The notes beneath the pieces were generated by a model, which had not been told where the DNA came from, searched no databases, and worked only from the letters and a program-made list of their open reading frames with translations. A DNA stretch of 62,806 nt from Bacteroidales bacterium (lineage in GTDB: Bacteria; Bacteroidota; Bacteroidia; Bacteroidales; Tenuifilaceae), in assembly GCA_016931855.1 (NCBI GenBank), contig JAFGDZ010000049.1, positions 1 to 62,806 on the forward strand, in the 5' to 3' direction. A program made the translations under genes and the position numbers. Within the stretch, counting starts at the first letter, position 1. Each line of letters starts with the position of its first letter. Positions 62,735 through 62,806 of the stretch are shown piece by piece.

Positions 62735-62806
62735 TGACCCCGACAGGATTCAAACCTGTAACCTTCTGATCCGTAGTCAGATGCTCTATTCAGTTGAGCT
62801 ACGGAG
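62735..62806 (-). tRNA. tRNA-Arg(ACG), 5' end cut by the window
   Basis: On the minus strand the sequence folds as a tRNA. D-arm GCTCAACTGAATAGAGC; anticodon stem TCTGA/TCAGA with loop CTACGGA (anticodon ACG, complement of 62772-62774); T-arm ACAGG/CCTGT with TTTGAAT; and a 3' acceptor strand CGGGGTC plus discriminator A. The first two acceptor bases lie beyond the window. CCA is not encoded. Confidence 0.95.

Noticed and set aside
1-62806. CRISPR arrays, insertion sequences, prophage or integrase genes
   Set aside because: No regularly spaced direct repeats, transposase, integrase or phage structural proteins were recognised; TPR, GLUG and beta-helix repeats are protein-coding.

Overview
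ORGANISM. The window looks like chromosomal DNA of a Bacteroidota bacterium, most likely order Bacteroidales or a close relative. Supporting marks are type IX secretion (T9SS) C-terminal sorting domains, GLUG-repeat and FISUMP surface proteins, DUF4293, DUF4421, an OadG-like protein, promoters with the Bacteroidota -7 box TAnnTTTG, and mostly absent Shine-Dalgarno sequences. It is gene-dense and carries dnaA, the rpsF-rpsR-rplI operon, pyrBI and a tRNA-Arg, so it is mainly core chromosome. I saw no insertion sequence, prophage, integrase or CRISPR array. LAYOUT. 1-2.9 kb: a short flavodoxin-like remnant, a DUF486 membrane protein, and a DUF362 (Tat)/DUF6599 pair. 3.2-8.4 kb: a minus-strand run trkH-trkA-oadG-like-response regulator-histidine kinase, plausibly one ion-homeostasis operon ending in a strong terminator at 3004-3027. 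8.5-9.7 kb: a SiaC/DUF1987 protein and an unknown protein. 9.9-14.6 kb: two paralogous TPR-histidine kinases sharing one LytTR response regulator. 14.6-29.0 kb: the most accessory-looking part, nine plus-strand genes for envelope or surface proteins (beta-helix lipoprotein, LemA, two DUF3137 proteins, a PPC-like protein, MORN and ankyrin-type lipoproteins, an SBBP/T9SS protein, a FISUMP lipoprotein and a 1286-residue GLUG/T9SS protein). Three copies of one intergenic element containing a terminator separate successive genes here. 29.6-42.8 kb: metabolic and housekeeping genes, including a PatB aminotransferase broken by one in-frame stop, a photolyase with a hairpin inside its coding start, pyrBI, a nucleoside phosphorylase and a transglutaminase-like protein. 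43-54.7 kb: rpsF-rpsR-rplI, RidA, LptD, amidase, MlaD, dnaA, a bile-acid-symporter-like protein and a CNNM/CBS protein. 54.7-62.8 kb: a hydrolase homologue lacking its nucleophilic serine, a sodium:solute symporter, a lipocalin, an NtrC/NtrY-like pair, a TetR regulator with a candidate operator, and tRNA-Arg cut by the window end. HOW GENES WORK TOGETHER. K+ uptake (TrkA/TrkH) is probably transcribed with an OmpR-type system that may sense ion or envelope state. The duplicated TPR kinases feed one LytTR regulator immediately upstream of the surface-protein cluster, which makes that cluster a candidate target. LptD, amidase and MlaD form an envelope-biogenesis block. MOST INTERESTING. (1) the kinase/LytTR plus surface-protein region with its repeated terminator element; (2) canonical Shine-Dalgarno sequences at rpsR (bS18) and rplI in a phylum whose ribosomes usually ignore them; (3) the PatB nonsense codon; (4) the Ser-to-Asn hydrolase; (5) the hairpin inside the photolyase gene; (6) the phased TTCAC/T-tract array before dnaA.
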